Source: Nepenthes gracilis (Eukaryota; Streptophyta; Magnoliopsida; Caryophyllales; Nepenthaceae). From it: a stretch of DNA of 64,000 bases. The notes beneath the pieces are model-generated. The model searched no databases, was not told where the DNA came from, and worked only from the letters and a program-made list of their open reading frames with translations. The DNA lies in contig BSYO01000034.1 of the NCBI GenBank assembly GCA_033239525.1, positions 930,001 to 994,000 of the forward strand, read 5' to 3'. This document shows, piece after piece, positions 45,652 through 57,252 of the stretch (positions are counted from its first letter, which is position 1; every line of letters starts with the position of its first letter). Both the position numbers and the translations under genes were made by a program.

Positions 45652-47100
45652 CTTAAGGTTTCTCTTGAGATTTTTAGGATACCAAAACACAAAAATTAAT
45701 TGATTACTCTTTAATCATTGTTTTTCGCGTATGAAAAATAGACTCCTTTGAGGTGGATGGTGGAATAACCAATAACACATTACTACAGACACTTTCGCTT
45801 TTTGCCTTCTTAAATTATGGATTTATTGCAATGACATAAAAGTTCATATAACAGAGATAACAGACTCTTACTAGTCAACTAAAACTTGCTATCTGAACAG
45901 ATTTTATTGATTGTAATGACAATTCTTTAATTGTTTTATCTCATATGCATGAATTGATCAACTATTTCTTTGTCAACGAAAATGAACTTCGTAACTTAGT
46001 TTTTTGTTCTCCTCATACTTACCAAGCTCGGTCCAAAGTCATAAAACTTGTATGCTTGTATTTATGAAAAGATTATATTATTCGGCCATCGTATCAAATT
46101 GCTAATATAATTATAGTGTAATTTGTTAAATAAGCAATATATATTTCTGCAAAATAATATTATATATGAATATTTTATTGTAAATATTATTATTATTATT
46201 TTTAAACTGATGTGTAATTATTGTAATTCTCTTACCATATGTTGCAGTAGATATAAATATAATCACGAAATAATCTGACAAAATTCAACAACTATAGAAA
46301 TAATCGAGACGAGAATGAAGACGTAGAAAGAAGATTAGGAATGGTAAAAGATGAGAATATATTTTAGAATTTATTCATTATATTTCGTATCAGTTACAAT
46401 TATAGTTGTTCTAAACTGATTATAATTACATGTTATAATACAAAAGAATACCATCATTTAACTCCTGGATACTTATAATATTAATTGTCTATTATATATT
46501 ACTTTTGATAACACTTTGGCTCCTCTTCTAAGTCTATGGTTCCAAACCTTTTCAATCTTGCAAAACCTCGTGCCCTTTGCAAACCACTCAAAGTAATTAA
46601 CAATTTCAAGAGATGTACCCTTCAACATATGTACATCTATCAAAGTTATATGGAACGTTTGCAACATCATCACAGATGTGACACAAGGCTAGGTCTCAAT
46701 CCAATGGAAAAGGCTTAGTGCAACGAGAACTATAGCATCACAAAGCTAGCTAGTACTCCAATCATTACAGGCCTTGTGAATGAGTTGAAACATCTTGCTG
46801 GACCGAAATCGACAGGCACATACTTGACTGTGTGGATCTTTTCTTCCCACTAACAGAATAGGCATTTCAAGGTTTTAAAACAAAACAGAGTAAGGGACTC
46901 GTACAGATTTCATTAAAAATCAGATACTCCTTACAAATTTCAATACAAATTTCTTAACCAAATGATATTTAGCCAAAGAAAGCAGATATTCCTCACAAAT
47001 TTCGACATCAATTTCGTAACCAAATGATATTCAGCTAACAAAACTCATGATATCCATCACCTATAGGGATTTTCCGGGACCGAGGAATGAACGATGTAAC
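45652..47100. other. 5' flank of gene copy 2 and host DNA
   Basis: Positions 45690-45775 match the gene flank with an internal deletion (GAGGTGGATGGTGGAATAAC). The rest is AT-rich. A 66-codon minus frame at 46473-46673 could be a host gene scrap, but no family is recognised. Positions 47096-47100 (GTAAC) are the left TSD of the next LTR. Confidence 0.45.
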
Positions 47101-47373
47101 TGTTAGATTTTTTATCACTCCTTTATAGATAACTCAACAAATAAAAAGTTATTGGAGGTTCGTGTGAGGATTGGAGTATTCTTGTATGCTTCACACCCTC
47201 CGAAAGGCCAAGGGGCAAGATCAATTCGGGCACCAATTACAATTTGATGGAGGATTATTGGCGCTCGCTTTGCGCTCAAGCTGTGAAGAGGCATGGATTT
47301 CAAACTAAGTGCGCTCACTCTGTGCTCGAGCGTCGAATCCAGAACCTGATACTCTCAATCCGCGCTCGCCGAG

Positions 47374-49629
47374 TGTAAGAATCAGGTTTTTAGGATTCAA
47401 CCTCTCCGCCTTTGTGGGAAGATCAGCCTAGATGGCATGATGGCTGGTTAAGATATTTTTTTGGAATAAATAGAAGAGTAGAAAGTTGACCATAGTTGAC
47501 TGAATAAGATTGTTGACCAGCCTTAATGAGAAAATGGCTAAAGAAGAAAGTTGATAATAACTGTGGAGGAAATATGATAATGATCGGGGAAGTAGCAATC
47601 GACCGAGGTAGATGATAATAACCGACATAGTAATAAGTGACCAAGATAACTGATGAAGTAGAATGGTTGACCAAATAGTTTACCAGAAATAATAAGTTAA
47701 CCGGTTAAGATAAGAATAAAATATCGACCGGTTAGGAGAGTTGACTGGACTAGAACAAATTGACCTGAATTTAGAACCGTGGACCGGAACGAGCATCGTT
47801 GATAAAAAATGATGCAGTTGATCGGAAATAATATGTTGACCAGAAATATTAAAGTTAACCCGAAATTACTATGAAATCGCAGTCTCTAAATGAACCGTGA
47901 CACTCGAGGATGTTCTAAAAAGCCCGAGGACTTACAAATATTTCGAGGACTTAGAAAAAAATATCGAGATCATTTGAGAAAACGCAAATGCCGGAGTAGA
48001 TTTAAGAGCCGGAGTGAATTGCTAGTAACAATTTCGGTTTGGCAAGTGTTCGAATTGTCGGTCTGGCAATTGCTGCTGAGGATTTCCGTAGCACTTTTGC
48101 AAGCATAATGTAAAAGGCCAGAGTTGATAAGTCTAACAAACCGAGAATTCTGAGTAGACGATCTTCAGAATCAGTGTAAACCCTTGCCCTACTTCCACCT
48201 GCTCCATTGACCTTCTGATAAGGGAAGACTTAGTAGGAAAAGAAGTATCAAGTAGGTAACTTATTCGCACCTACCCCATTGCCTATAAATACGAAACTTA
48301 GGGGTCAGGAAATTATGATATTAGAGATCTAAAGAGAAGCAGCGAAGAAGGAGAGGGAAAATTCCAGGCTAAGTTAAGTAAGGGAATTCAAAGAGTAGGC
48401 AAGTGTGCCCTTATATCTCATCCTTTAACTTTTTTTTGTCTAAAAGTTGATATCTTTCAAATGTTCTTCCTTCTCGACATGTTCTGTAAGATGCATATCA
48501 TGATAACATGGCATATTTATGAAGGTTTTCCATGATCAATGCATGTGTTATATTTTACATGCGAGATTTTATTCCACGGCTCAAACTTCAAAAGTGTGCA
48601 CATAAAGGTTAACTTGCATATTAAATTACTATCAATAATTTCGGACGGCATATTTAAAATCTCACCCGGTTGCATTTGTGCACCGTTTGTAAAAGTAATG
48701 ACTACATGCTTTTAAGCACTTCGGACAATTGAAAACACTTCTGATAGCTGAGTAGTTATAAGCCTAAAATGTAGCCAATTCTGATGGTCAAGTAGTTACA
48801 AATCTTAAATATAGCCAGTTTCGATATATGATAACCGAGTAGTTGTAGGCTTAAAATATAGCCAATTCTGATGGTTAAGTAGTTACAGACCTTAAATATA
48901 GACAATTTCGATATGTGATACTAAGTAGCTGTAAGTCTAATATATAACCAGTCCTGATAATCAAGTAGTTGCAAACCTTAAATGTTGTCAGATTTTTGAA
49001 ACTGCATCTTTTTTTGGAAAAACGGTTCTCATGAACACGTCTTTGTTCCATATTTTATGCTCCTGTATGCCAAATGCTTTCATTCAAGTTCTTTAATTTC
49101 ATTTGCAAATATATTTATGCATGTTTTTGTTTAACTGTGCCTTATTGAGTTATCACTCACTCATTATTTTTCTCACCCTTAAATGACAAGGAATTTATGC
49201 CAGATGAGAAATAGTGAAGTCGAACGACCAAGCTAGGAAGGAGGGCCTATCGAAATTTTTGTAACAGAACATGACCGACTTTGACGTATTTTTGGTTATT
49301 ATAGAGATTTTGTAAAATATTCTACTGTGTAATGAAAGAATATTAAAATGCTTCCACTAAATTTTTTCTATACTTTGAAGAAATATTGGGTTCCTAGTGG
49401 TATCTCGTGTGTCTTTGACTGACTGACCCAATGCCCCGGAAGGCCAACTTTTGACAAACCTACTTAAGGCCGATTTAAGTTGTTTGGCCACATGCGATCC
49501 TGTGCACACGAATAATAAAATTTTAAGTCCACCTAATATTATATGTCTTATGGGCCAAGGTGATTTTCAGCCATATGTATGTGATTATTGACGGAAGTCA
49601 TATGGTGGACTATAACCTGTTCCATCACA
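47374..49629 (+). repeat. TR-GAG 5' LTR
   Basis: It starts TGTAAGAATCAGG and ends GTTCCATCACA. It carries seven TTGAC motifs between 47480 and 47840, all on the plus strand. The 3' part has TATCACTCACTCATTATTTTTCTCACCC, typical of chromovirus LTRs, split here as a C/T-rich run near 49150. Confidence 0.85.
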
Positions 49630-49631
49630 GA

Positions 49632-49643
49632 TAATATCAAATA
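49632..49643 (+). other. Decayed tRNA-iMet primer-binding site
   Basis: TAATATCAAATA, two bases after the LTR, matches TGGTATCAGAGC with three G-to-A changes plus two other differences. Confidence 0.55.
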
Positions 49644-49990
49644 AAAGAGATACCTTATATTTGATCCGAATTCATATGCAGAAGCTTAGGATAGATTAAA
49701 GTTGATCAAATGAATAGATGAAGGTATAGGACAACTAAGTTGGGCTGGTTAGACCTTGTTATCCTAATTCAATCTATTAGACTAGCACTAAGAATGACCA
49801 GAACATCTTGTTTTGGAAGCGTCGTGTCCTAATTACTAACTAGGCTGTGGTGGTTTTAGGGATCGAGATAGATGAAATGACCAAGGTTAAGAAATCATTA
49901 AATGTAATAAATAATTATTGACCCCTTCCTTTAATCTGAATATATATTGGATTAACTAATGCTATTGTGTTTTGGTTATAGGACAATAGG

Positions 49991-50935
49991 ATGATCAGTA
50001 GAGGAAGACGGGTTACTCGTAATTTTTAAGATAGGGAAGGTGAGTACTTGAATATATTAGGAAGAATAGCTAATGTTATGGAAGCCATGGGGCAATATAG
50101 TCTAGCTCCAGCCCCCATTGGCCAGGGGATATCGGCGTATAATCGCTTTACTAACGAGCAAGTTCCTGAGTTTTTGGAGAACCGGATCCAATGAAGGCTA
50201 ATACTTGGATCTAGAGGCTTAAAAAGGTATTTGCGATAATTAAATGTCCAACCGATGATAGAATCTTGTTTGTAACTCAAAAATTGGAAGGAGAAGCCCA
50301 TCACTGATGAAAAATACAAAAAAGGTTCTTTGAGGTATCGGAGAACGAGATCACCTAAGCCATATTTGAGACGGCCTTTATGGAGAAATATTTCCCTGAT
50401 AGTCTACGGGGACAGGAGGATGCGTTCTTACGATTATGACAGGAAAATCGTACAGTAGTTGAGTACGATACCAAATTCACGGAGTTATCCAGATATACTC
50501 CATATATGGTAGAGGAGGAGAGTAGAAAGGCAAGAAGATTCTCTCAGGGTTTAAGGGATAACATTAGGAAGCATCTGTCGACATTAAAGCTGTCGACTTA
50601 TGGGGAGGTTTTGGATAGGGTGATTATTTATGAGAAGGAGTTTGAAAAAGAAGAGATTTTTAAGAAGAAGATGTCTAGTCGAAGTGGCCCAGGAGCGAGC
50701 TCTAGCGTGGGACTTGAGAGGCCCCCGAAAAGGGCAAGGCTGCCGGACCAAAGAGGGAGTCTAGCCAAGTAGCACCAACTTCTAGAGCGCCAATCTACCC
50801 ATATCCTCATTGCGGGTAAGCTGCATGAGGGTAAGCCTTGTTCTAAGAAATTGAGACTTTGTTACAATTGTGGACATCTGGGGTATATGATAAGGAATTG
50901 CCACCAATTGAAGCGAGCCTGAGCCCCCCAGCCAA
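49991..50935 (+). pseudogene. Chromovirus gag with broken zinc knuckle
   Basis: The ATG at 49991 begins MISRGRRVTRN. Capsid homology continues through EGEAHH, EKYFPDSLRGQEDAFLRL, YDTKFTELSRYTPYM and LRDNIRKHLSTLKLSTYGEVL (50446-50640), then a charged tail. The knuckle near 50857 reads CYNCGHLGYMIRNC, in which the CCHC His is Tyr. There are about eight premature stops. Several fall where relatives have Trp (the conserved WW after EGEAHH is TGATGA) or Arg/Gln codons, fitting deamination. Confidence 0.82.
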
Positions 50936-51352
50936 CTGTCCTAGCCAAGGCATTTACAGTCACTATAAGGGAGGCCAACGCCTCAACAAAGATAGCGGAA
51001 GGTAAAATATTTGAATCTTCACATTTCTGAGTACGTGATTATTTTGGGAGTCCAAATCTGTACACTACTTGTATTCCTTGAGGATATTCATTTGTTCAAA
51101 AGATCATGGATTTTATGTTAATTACATCAAGGTCTGTGATAATTTTCTTGGGACCATAGTAACTGTGTAACCTAAGTGTCTGAAATGAACTCTTGAATAA
51201 TACTTGTAAGATAATGGTTAGTTAGAGTAGCACAGCGGTAGATTGAGGGCGCATAACCCAAAGATCTCATAATAAGAATAAGGATCTAAGTAAACGGTAA
51301 TTTTGAGGCTCCTCAAATTTTAAGGATGAAATTTCTATAAGTAGAGTAGAAT
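50936..51352 (+). other. Remaining internal part of the TR-GAG element
   Basis: No domain is recognised up to about 51310. The last 40 bp (TTTTAAGGATGAAATTTCTA then GTAGAGTAGAAT) represent the degraded polyprotein end and purine tract before the 3' LTR. Confidence 0.5.
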
Positions 51353-53525
51353 TATAATGATCAAGTTTTAGGAATTTACCTCTCCACCTTGGTGGGAAAA
51401 TCAGCCTAGATGGCATGATGGTTGGTTAGGATATTTTACCAGAATAAATAGAAGAGTGGAAAGTTGGCCATAGTTGACCGAATAAGATTGTTGACCAACC
51501 TTAATGAGAAAATGGCTAAAAAAGATAGTTGATAATGACTATGGAGGAAATATAATAATGATCGAGGAAGTAGTAATCGACCAAGGTAGATAATAATAAC
51601 TGACATAGTAATAAGTGATCGAGATAACTGATAAATGGACGAAGTAGAGTGGTTGACCAGAAAGTTTATTGGAAATAATAAGTTAACCAATTAAGATAAG
51701 AATGAAACATTGACCGGTTAGGAGAGTTGATCGGACTAGAATAGTTGACCGAAATTTAGAATCATTGACCGAAAATGATGCAGTTGACCGAAAATAATAT
51801 GTTGACTAGAAATATTAAAGTTAACCTAAAATTTCCATGAAACTGCGGTCTCTAAATGAACAGTGACATCCAAGGATGTCCCAAAAAGCCCAAAGATTCA
51901 CAAATATTCTGAGGATTCGAAAAAAAAATACCAAGGTTGTTTAAAAAAACGCAAATGCCGGAGTAGATTTAAGGGTTGGAGTAAATTGTTGGTAACAATT
52001 CCGATTTGGCAAGTGTGGAATCGCCATCTGGCAAATTGCTGGTGAAGATTTCTCGAACACTTTTGTAAGTATAATGCTAAATGCAAGAGTTGATAAGTCA
52101 AATAGACCAAGGACTCTGAGTAGACGATCATCATAATCAGTGTAAACTCATACCCTACTTCCACCTACTCCATTAACCTTCTGATAAGGAAAGACTTAGT
52201 AGGGAAAGAAGTACCAAATAGGCAACATACTCTCACCTACTCGCATATACCCCATTACCTATAAATGTGAGAGTTAGTGCTCAGGAAACTAAAACATTAG
52301 AGATCTAAAAAGAAGGAGCGAAGAAGGAGAAGGAGAAGAAGAAGTCCAGGCTAAGTTAAGTAATGGAATTCAAATAGCAGGCAAGTGTACCCTTAAGTCT
52401 TGTCCTTAACTTTTTTTGCCTGAAAGCTGATATCATTCAAATGTTCTTCCATCTCGACATGTTCTATAAGATGCATATCATGATAACATGGCATGTTTAT
52501 GAAGGCTTTCCATGATCAATGCATGTGTTATATTTTACATGCAAGATTTTATTCCACAGCTCATACTTCAGAAGTGTGTACATAAAGGTTAACTTGCATA
52601 TTAAATTACTACCAATAACTTCAGACGGCATATTTAAAATCTCACCGGGTTGCATGTTATTCACCATTTGTAAAAGTAAAAATTGCATACTTTTAAGCAC
52701 TTTGGACATTTGAAAACAGTTCTAATGGCCAAGTAGCTGCGTGCCTAAAATGTAACAAGTTATGATGGTTGAGTAGTTGTAGATTTTAAATATAATAAAT
52801 TTTAATATATGATGGCCAAGTAGTTATAGGCCTAAAGTATAGCCAATTGTGATGGTCAAGTAGTTACAAATCTTAAATGTAGTCAAGTTTTTAAAACTAA
52901 ATCTATTTTTGGAAAAACAGTTCTCATGAACACGTCTTTATTCCATGTTTTATGCTCCCGTATGCCAAATGCTTTCATTCAAGTTCTTTAATTTCGTCTG
53001 CAGATATATTTATGCATATTTTTGTTTAATATACCTTACTGAGTTGTTGCTCACTCCTTACTGTTTTTCTCATCCTCAGATGACTAGGAATTTATGCTAG
53101 ACGAAAAAGAGTGAAGTCGAACAACCTAGCTAGGCAGGAGGGCCGATCGGGATTTTTATAATAGAACATGACTGAATTTGACGTATTTTGGGTTATTCTA
53201 GAAATTTTGTAAAATATTCTAGTGTAATAAAAGAATATTAAAATGCTTCCGCTAAAATTTTTTATACTTTGAAGAAATATTGGGTTCCTAGTGACATCTC
53301 GTGTGTCTTTAGCTAACCAATCCAGTGCCCTAGATGGCCAAGTTTTAACCGACCTAGTCAAGGCCGACTTAAGTTGTCCAACCGCCCATGATCTTGTACA
53401 CTCAAATAATAAAATTTTAAGTCCACCTAATATTATATATCTTGTGGGCTGAGGTGATTTCCGGCCATATGTGTGTATAATTATTAATGGAGGTCATATG
53501 GTGGACTATAACCCGTTCCATCACA
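51353..53525 (+). repeat. TR-GAG 3' LTR
   Basis: It aligns with 47374-49629 (start TATAATGATCAAG, end GTTCCATCACA). It keeps about eight TTGAC motifs in the same U3 region. Confidence 0.85.
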
Positions 53526-54064
53526 CCGCGTGTTTGAGCGTCGATACGCGGTACAAAATACGACTCACGTGTTTTAGGATTATGATTCTGAAATATTTCT
53601 CTACAATGGGCTCCATACATCGAGAAATGAGAGATGAATAGAGAATATGAAGAGATTCGGTATCCAATTGAGATTCGATTTAAATTTCATTCTTCATCAA
53701 AGATCGGGTACATCGTTCTAGAGGTGATTCTAGAAACATATTTTTATTTGATTACTCTTTTTGTCATTATATTTTTTTTGTAAGTTGCCGGATGATTAAA
53801 AAGGGGTTGTATTCAACCATTTGTTATTGGGGTCCGGCGTGAAAGGATTTCGGAATGGATTCTTGTAATCGGTATTATCTATAGCGGAATTGTTTAGAAT
53901 TTATCTCGTGATTTTTTCCTTTGTTGAAAAGAGTTTTCATGTTAAAAATCATTGTACATTGTTTGTTTCTTATACTTTCAAACTTGATAGGTGACGGCTG
54001 ACGGGGGATTCGGATTTGTTTCGTTGCGACAAATTGAATGCATCATGGTGTCGAGTTTTCAACA

Positions 54065-54680
54065 GTAGCAGAACTTATCACTTGAGCAGCGTATAAGATT
54101 TTTTATGCTTTGTCCAGTCAGATTTCATTTGCCACGCCACTAGCTAGGCTGGGCCCCTCCCTGTTTGCTGGAAACTATGGCAAATCGTGCAATCTGTTCT
54201 AAGCTGTTTCTTCCCTCACACATTCACCGGATACCTGCGAATACATACAGAGGAGCACTCAAACGGTTCGAAAATGCTGCAATAATTATTATAATTAATA
54301 GATAAAATAGATGTAAACCAAATCATAAATCAATCACCGACAGGCAAAAGGCCCTGAACATGACAAATAATGTTTTAGGAATTCCAAAGGCAAAAACAAT
54401 TCCGAATTTGCTGTTTCCTTCAATGAAGCTGTTTTAGGAAGCATATCAAAACTGTTTTCAAGAAACATTTTACTAAAACAATATTTCGACGGTTCCACCA
54501 CCAAAAAACATGACTGAGAGAGTGTAAAACAGGAAAAAAAAAAAAAGAAAAGGAAAAGCCCCCTCCCCCAAACAGTGAAAGGATGACTCCAACGAAGCTC
54601 TTTTAGAAAGCACACCAAAAACTGTTTTCATACGGGGTTTTCATGACCAAAAACAACTGGGGGCCACAGAGGGAATGTTT
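54065..54680. other. Host DNA, no gene seen
   Basis: It contains two short related stretches, GAAGCTGTTTTAGGAAGCAT (about 54425) and GAAGCTCTTTTAGAAAGCAC (about 54594). Frames on the minus strand show no known domain. Positions 54676-54680 (TGTTT) are the TSD of the next LTR. Confidence 0.4.
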
Positions 54681-55650
54681 TATTGGGGATGATGGCGTCC
54701 AACTACTCTTCCAAGAACACAAGGTAGCAAAAGGGAATATGGAAAGAGAATTGAATACAAAGATTTTACGTGAAAAATTCTTTTCAAATATAAAAAAAAT
54801 CACGGGAACTTAATCTACAAACAAATCCACTATATGAGATTGGTTACAAAACCATACATAGCTATAAAACCCAAAAGATGAAAAAAACCAAAAAATAGAG
54901 TACGAGAATAAAAAAACTTTACACTTTATTATTCATTCACTACTCTCTCCTTTTCTTCTCTCTTTCCCTTCTCCTAATATATCTCTCCTTTTATAAGTAC
55001 AATATATATATATATATCATCAGGCAAAGGTAAAACGAGCAACCACCTACTCTGTATGGTAGTTGTGTGAACAACTCTCGAGACCTACAACAGTCGGCGC
55101 ACGTCCTATTCTGCAACAGACAACGAATGCATACTCTATAAGTTGGCTTGTCGTCTTCCCAAGGATGACGTCTTCTAACTGCCCAATCAGAAAAGTCAAC
55201 TTCATGCCTTTGCAGAAGACAGTTGTTCAGCATCATATTCTCAAGCGGTCAACCTTCATATTGACCGTCTTCTTCTCATAGTCGGTCAATGCCCCATTGA
55301 TCATCTTGCCGTCCTTCTTAAGTCCTCGGGCTCAATACTGCATAAGTCTGTGGACGTTCATCACTCAAGTCCGCAAACATTCAGCAACCACTATCACCTT
55401 GGACGATCAACACGTTGACCGGCCATTTACCTTTTTGCCAATCAACACATTGACTGACAAATTTGCTTCAAAGGCTTCCGCGCCAACCGGTCAATTTGCC
55501 TCCTTGGCCGAACAACACATTGACAGGCACTTTTGCACCAAAGGCTTCCGCGTGCCTCTAGCTGTTTGCTTCCTTCAGCCGGTCAACTCTATTGACCGGC
55601 ACTTTACCTTGCTATTTTTGTCGGATTTTCACACGGGAGTGACCCCAATA
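54681..55650 (-). mobile_element. Solo Copia-like LTR with TA...TA ends and perfect TSD
   Basis: It is 970 bp with symmetric ends TATTGGGG...CCCCAATA. The TSD TGTTT is perfect (54676-54680 and 55651-55655). On the minus strand the U3 half holds repeated GGTCAA..TTGACCGG palindromes, like 29723-31525, followed by a TATA-like run (55000-55015) and a U5-like end (GATTTTTTTTATATTTG...). It carries no coding sequence. Confidence 0.9.
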
Positions 55651-56202
55651 TGTTTTTAGAAGTGATTTACTAGAAGCACAAACAGTACTAACAACAAAAT
55701 TGAGACCTTTTAGTTTCCGAGTGACCAAAAGAGAAATAAAATAAAATAGGCTGCCGGAATTTGATGTAGCTGTCCGAGATTGGAGAACCACTCGTCTGAA
55801 AAATGGTCAGAGTGAAGTGGGCAGAGCTGATATTTCCAGAAAGCCATCGTCGTCTTCCTGTTTGAATTTAAAGTTTAATATGTACTGAAATCTCAACATT
55901 CTGGGCAAAGTGTTAGCCCACACCGATAAAGCATGAAAATGATATTTAATTTTTTTTTTTGGGTTAAAAACTGTTTATCTTTAAGTTTTGGCTTTAGAAT
56001 TCTATTTAATATTTGTTTGTTAGCTATTTTGTATGTTTACTGTGAATTATTTGAGATATATCCATTAGGAATCTTCTGTAATAATGTTGTGGTTTTTAAA
56101 TTTTTATGTTTTGTCCTATTTTTTCTTTCTTTCTTTTTTTTTTTTTTTTTTGAGATATGTATCTAAGATTTGTTTTTCAAAGTTTTTAACAGTTTTGATT
56201 TG
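55651..56202. other. Host block of the next array unit
   Basis: Positions 55915-56202 match 39027-39330. About 55912-55930 is the TRIM empty site. Positions 56198-56202 (ATTTG) are the left TSD of El-4. Confidence 0.65.
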
Positions 56203-57173
56203 TGATGGGTACGCCAATATTGGGCTCGTCCACGAAAGAGGAACGGTCTAAATCCTCAGCGGCCCATTCACACTTGCACGCCTAGACGGTTAACACCAGT
56301 CGTTAACTGAATGAAATGTTAATGAGCCAGTAAGAGCCCAAGAGTATGACGGACCACTTGCGCCCAAGATGGTCAACACTTCCATTGACTAGAGGTATAA
56401 CCAATTGACCAGCTGAAGATCAGATTTTGCGCGGCCCAAGCCCAGAGTGGCCTACGCGTCCATCCTCGTGTAGCAATGGCCTTCTACCCTGATTACGCGC
56501 TCTCCACGGAAGGCAACCACCATTGTAACGGTTGCTTTCAGAATCAATGCACATCTTTGAAGGAAGGCGCCAGAATCCTTTCCTTATCTGTTGGAAACCC
56601 AAACGGTTATAAAATATAGAAGGAAAGTAATCAATTCAATAACCGTTGTAGCCATAAAGGCAGCACGCCACAAAAGGCAACGGTCCAAATAGAGTACGGG
56701 TATCAAGCCCTTCTACACAATTGAGGCAACCCAGCACGACGGCTATAAAAGGCTATGGAGTTTCCACTCCTAGGGCACGTTCTCACTTATTCGTAAAAAG
56801 CCTCATCTTACAAGCTCTCATGCTTTCAGCATTCTAGCACACACACTCTTTCTTTGTTACTATGTTCCCAACGAATTCAATACTCAAAGATTCTGCTTCT
56901 CAAGAGTGACCAAAACCTCTATACTTACAAGAGCACTCCCACAAAACAAACACTCATCGCATACATATTACATCCCTTTGCATCCATCTTTTTACTTCGA
57001 ATGCTATTTATTGACTTGAGTATTGGAATATTTTTTTGTGAAATAACCTCCCGCCGTCACCTAATTTCTTATTTGCAGTTGTGGTGTGTAGGATCCAAAC
57101 TCAGGGGATAGAACCGAAATCAGATGGATGATTTGACCCGAATCTTTTCAAAATTTGGATCCAGGAAGCATCA
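56203..57173 (+). repeat. El-4 5' LTR
   Basis: It starts TGATGGGTACGCC and ends GGATCCAGGAAGCATCA. It contains the shared Tat block TTGTGGTGTGTAGGATCC at about 57079. Confidence 0.88.
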
Positions 57174-57193
57174 TTAGCTCCGTCTGTGGATAA
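57174..57193 (+). other. El-4 primer-binding site (decayed)
   Basis: TTAGCTCCGTCTGTGGATAA directly follows the LTR. Relative to the intact El-2 site, the first G pair and a GG have changed. Confidence 0.75.
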
Positions 57194-57252
57194 CCTACCG
57201 CTTTTCACAACTACTTCCCTATTCAATTCCATAGTCAGTTTCATCCATTAGA

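Larger units (their letters stand above)
47374..53525 (+). mobile_element. TR-GAG-type chromovirus derivative (LTR-gag-LTR)
   Basis: LTRs are 47374-49629 and 51353-53525, with TSD CCGAG (47369-47373) and CCGCG (53526-53530). Between them is only a decayed primer-binding site, a gag gene with zinc knuckle and the 3' end of the internal region; protease, RT and integrase are absent. The 3' end (TTTTAAGGATGAAATTTCTA) resembles the end of chromovirus polyproteins, so it arose by deletion from a full element. It depends on partners for movement, and its gag is itself broken. Confidence 0.87.
47101..54064 (+). mobile_element. Solo Copia-like LTR split by a TR-GAG element
   Basis: It starts TGTTAGATTTTTTATC and ends GAGTTTTCAACA. 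The TSD is GTAAC (47096-47100) and GTAGC (54065-54069). Without the nested element its own length is about 807 bp (47101-47373 plus 53531-54064). The U5-like part (CTATAGCGGAATTGTTTAG then GAGTTTTCATGTTAAAAATC) resembles the LTRs ending at 28465 and 31525. Confidence 0.8.

Noticed and set aside
46473..46718. Overlapping frames on both strands, possible host gene scrap
   Set aside because: No family motif, splice sites or paralogous support could be seen.
54334..54803. Two minus-strand frames of 94 and 66 codons
   Set aside because: Phe/Ser-rich low-complexity translation; the second spans the boundary of a solo LTR.
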